In this document: piece by piece, positions 21,646-23,204 of the stretch
How the letters are laid out: every line of letters begins with the position of its first letter
Position numbering within the stretch: position 1 is the stretch's first letter
Assembly (NCBI GenBank): GCA_934169415.1
Contig: CAKPNP010000019.1
Location: 1 to 23,204 of the forward strand
Source of the DNA: an uncultured Bacilli bacterium
GTDB lineage: Bacteria > Bacillota_I > Bacilli_A > RF39 > UBA660
DNA length: 23,204 nucleotides
Reading direction: 5' to 3'
Position numbers and translations under genes: made by a program
The notes under the pieces: generated by a model
Told to the model about the DNA's origin: nothing
The model's input: only the letters and a program-made list of their open reading frames with translations
The model's database searches: none

Positions 21646-22888
21646 AGTTATTTTCCTTTAAGAATTCTATAGCTTTACGCATTTTTGAATCATATTTAAC
21701 CATTTCTAGACCACCAAATTCTTTTAAGAATTCATCTTTTTCCATTTGGTATCTACTAGCTAAAGTTGTAGCATCTTTATCTGCTTCTTCATCAGTTATT
21801 TCAATTTTTTCTTCTTTTGCTACTTCTTCTAATAATAAACGTTGTTTAATTCTAGTAACAGCTTCTTCCTTAACTTGTTCTTTTAATGCTGCTTCATCTG
21901 AATTTGTAAACTTATAGAACATTTCTAAAGTAATACCTTGCATTTGTAAATTTTGTTCATATTGAGAAATAATTCTATTTTGTTCTTCAGCTATCATAGC
22001 ATTTGGAACTTCAACTTCCATATTTTCTACAGCTTTATTTAATAATTCATCAATAAATTTATTTAAAGATTCATTTTCTTTTCTAGCTAAAATGTTTTCT
22101 TTTAATTGTTTATTTAATTCTTCTAAATTAGTTATACCTTCCATACCTAAATCAAGAAAGAAATCCTTATCAAACTCTGGTAATTTTTGTTCTTTTATTT
22201 CATTAACTTTAACTTTAAATACTACTTTAGCACCCTTTAAATCGTCTTCATGGTAATCTTCTGGGAAAGTTAAATCTATATCTTTTTCTTCTCCCTTTTT
22301 CATACCAATTAAAGCTTCTTCAAATCCAGGTATAAAAGTATTACTACCGATTTTTAATGAATAATTACTACCCTTACCACCAGGGAAAGCAACTCCGTCT
22401 TTAAAACCTTCAAAATCAATTATTGCAATATCTCCATTTTCTACATTTCCTTCTTTGTCGATATTTTCAATATATTTTTTTCTCATATCTTCTAAAGCTT
22501 CTTTAACTTCTTCATCAGTTACTTTAACTTCTTCTTTTTTAATACCTAAATTTTTATATTTTCCTAATTTAACTTCTGGTTTTAAAGTTAAAACGAATTT
22601 AAATTCAACATAATCATCAGTTACAGCACTAACTGAAATATCAGGTTGTGCAACAATTACAACATCTCCTGCTTCTTTTATCATTTTTTCATATGCTAAG
22701 TCTAATGATGCTTCACTAGCCTCCATATAAAGTGAAGACATTCCATATCTTTTAATAAATACTTCTTTTGGTGCTTTACCAGGACGGAAACCATCAATTT
22801 TAGCTGTTTTATTTAATTTTTTAAAAGCTTTATCTAATGCTTTTTTCCAATCTTCACCCTCTATTTTTATAATTACTTCTTTTTCCAT
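21644..22888 (-). CDS. tig: Trigger factor, ribosome-associated chaperone
   Basis: A 414-aa protein with the three trigger factor parts: ribosome-binding N-domain with signature GFRPGKAPKEVFIKRYG (33-49), FKBP-type prolyl isomerase domain (about 150-235, with IDFEGFKDGVAFPGGKGSNY and IPGFEEALIGMKKGE), and a long helical C-domain. It binds nascent chains at the ribosome exit. The N-terminus begins directly at the strand EKEVIIKIE, so the ~12 residues usually present before this are missing; AGGAG 6 bases upstream confirms this start. It has its own promoter at 22913-22941. Confidence 0.97.
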   Translation of the reverse strand: MEKEVIIKIEGEDWKKALDKAFKKLNKTAKIDGFRPGKAPKEVFIKRYGMSSLYMEASEASLDLAYEKMIKEAGDVVIVAQPDISVSAVTDDYVEFKFVLTLKPEVKLGKYKNLGIKKEEVKVTDEEVKEALEDMRKKYIENIDKEGNVENGDIAIIDFEGFKDGVAFPGGKGSNYSLKIGSNTFIPGFEEALIGMKKGEEKDIDLTFPEDYHEDDLKGAKVVFKVKVNEIKEQKLPEFDKDFFLDLGMEGITNLEELNKQLKENILARKENESLNKFIDELLNKAVENMEVEVPNAMIAEEQNRIISQYEQNLQMQGITLEMFYKFTNSDEAALKEQVKEEAVTRIKQRLLLEEVAKEEKIEITDEEADKDATTLASRYQMEKDEFLKEFGGLEMVKYDSKMRKAIEFLKENN

Positions 22889-22912
22889 GTTTTTCTCCTT
22901 TCAAACAATAAT

Positions 22913-22941
22913 AGTATATACTATTTAGGTATTTTAATCAA
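22913..22941 (-). promoter_or_regulatory. SigmaA-type promoter of tig
   Basis: TTGATT (22941-22936) and TATACT (22918-22913) with 17 bases between. The leader is about 18 bases and contains AAAGGAG. Confidence 0.7.
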
Positions 22942-22961
22942 GTAGCACATGAAAAAATAAA

Positions 22962-22996
22962 AGAAAAACTATCAAATATATTTAAAATTTGATAGT
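22962..22996 (-). terminator. Terminator of the Rpn-like gene
   Basis: ACTATCAAAT (22996-22987) pairs with ATTTGATAGT (22977-22968) on the minus strand, followed by TTTTTC. It is 8 bases past the stop codon. Confidence 0.85.
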
Positions 22997-23003
22997 AATC
23001 TTT

Positions 23004-23204
23004 TTATAAATTTATAATTTGTTTTATGCTTAAACCAGTTATTTCAGAAATAAGTTTGATATCCATTTTTCTTTTTAACATCTCTTTAGCTGTTTTAATT
23101 TTATTTTTTTCTTCTCCTTTTTTCTCGCCTTCTTTTAATCCCAATTCTTTATAATGAATTTTATATGAGTTTCTTAGCCTTAATTCATCTTCTTCTTTTG
23201 TAAA
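23004..23204 (-). CDS. C-terminal part of an Rpn/PD-(D/E)XK nuclease family transposase-like protein
   Basis: The last 66 residues of a gene that continues beyond the right edge. The sequence KELGLKEGEKKGEEKNKIK followed by AKEMLKRKMDIKLISEITGL and SIKQIINL is the typical tail of Rpn/YhgA-like proteins (recombination-promoting nuclease, 'PD-(D/E)XK nuclease family transposase'): a charged Gly/Glu/Lys linker and a small helical domain with the L-I-S-x-I-T-G-L-S motif. The catalytic domain is outside the window. These genes are often multi-copy in gut Firmicutes. It is followed by a good terminator. Confidence 0.8.
   Translation of the reverse strand, partial: FTKEEDELRLRNSYKIHYKELGLKEGEKKGEEKNKIKTAKEMLKRKMDIKLISEITGLSIKQIINL

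Noticed and set aside
1..23204. CRISPR arrays, tRNA or rRNA genes, insertion sequence ends
   Set aside because: No regularly spaced repeats, no cloverleaf or rRNA-like GC-rich segments and no terminal inverted repeats with a complete transposase were seen.

Overview
The window is very AT-rich, densely packed and reads almost entirely on the minus strand, with one small plus-strand gene (17833-18054). Gene content points to a low-GC Firmicute or Mollicutes-relative of the Erysipelotrichia/RF39 type (inference): LepA, GreA, trigger factor, RsmD, a U32 peptidase pair beside greA, the sporulation regulator SpoIIID, a YfhO-type membrane protein and DUF5011/NodB surface enzymes. UGA acts as a stop (end of the response regulator and of the C39 transporter), so the code is the standard bacterial one and not the Mycoplasma code.

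Layout, in descending coordinates (direction of minus-strand transcription): tail of an Rpn/PD-(D/E)XK transposase-like gene (23204-23004); tig; rsmD; a bacteriocin-type locus (20958-18073) made of a C39-peptidase ABC exporter, a small membrane accessory protein and three overlapping micro-ORFs, two of which encode double-glycine leader peptides; a convergent Tyr/Pro/Asn-rich small protein on the plus strand; a catalytically dead NodB-like protein and a UvrD/HelIV-type helicase that appears to start at AUU; an OmpR/HK two-component pair; two U32-family genes and greA; a lone type IV pilin-like gene; yfhO-like; lepA and spoIIID; a four-gene operon (polysaccharide deacetylase, YcxB-like, lysophospholipase-like hydrolase, membrane-anchored XRE regulator); a membrane-tethered thioredoxin with a kinase-like partner; and at the left edge a promoter, a short structured leader and the first codons of another gene.

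The most interesting region is the bacteriocin locus. The exporter would cleave leaders after Gly-Gly and export the peptides; peptide 1 (46 aa) and peptide 2 (53 aa) look like the two components of a class IIb bacteriocin, and a third 54-aa membrane micro-protein repeats the C-terminal pattern of peptide 2, suggesting a self-immunity or docking role. These micro-ORFs overlap one another and the accessory gene, so the block is probably translated as a coupled unit.

A second theme is the compact control regions. Several genes have a -10 box (TATAAT) only 5-6 bases before the Shine-Dalgarno sequence, often with the preceding gene's terminator hairpin overlapping the -35 region. These modules also help fix start codons, several of which are moved here (thioredoxin, XRE, YcxB-like, SpoIIID, GreA, response regulator, NodB-like protein, helicase). 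All calls come from reading the sequence; no database search was run.
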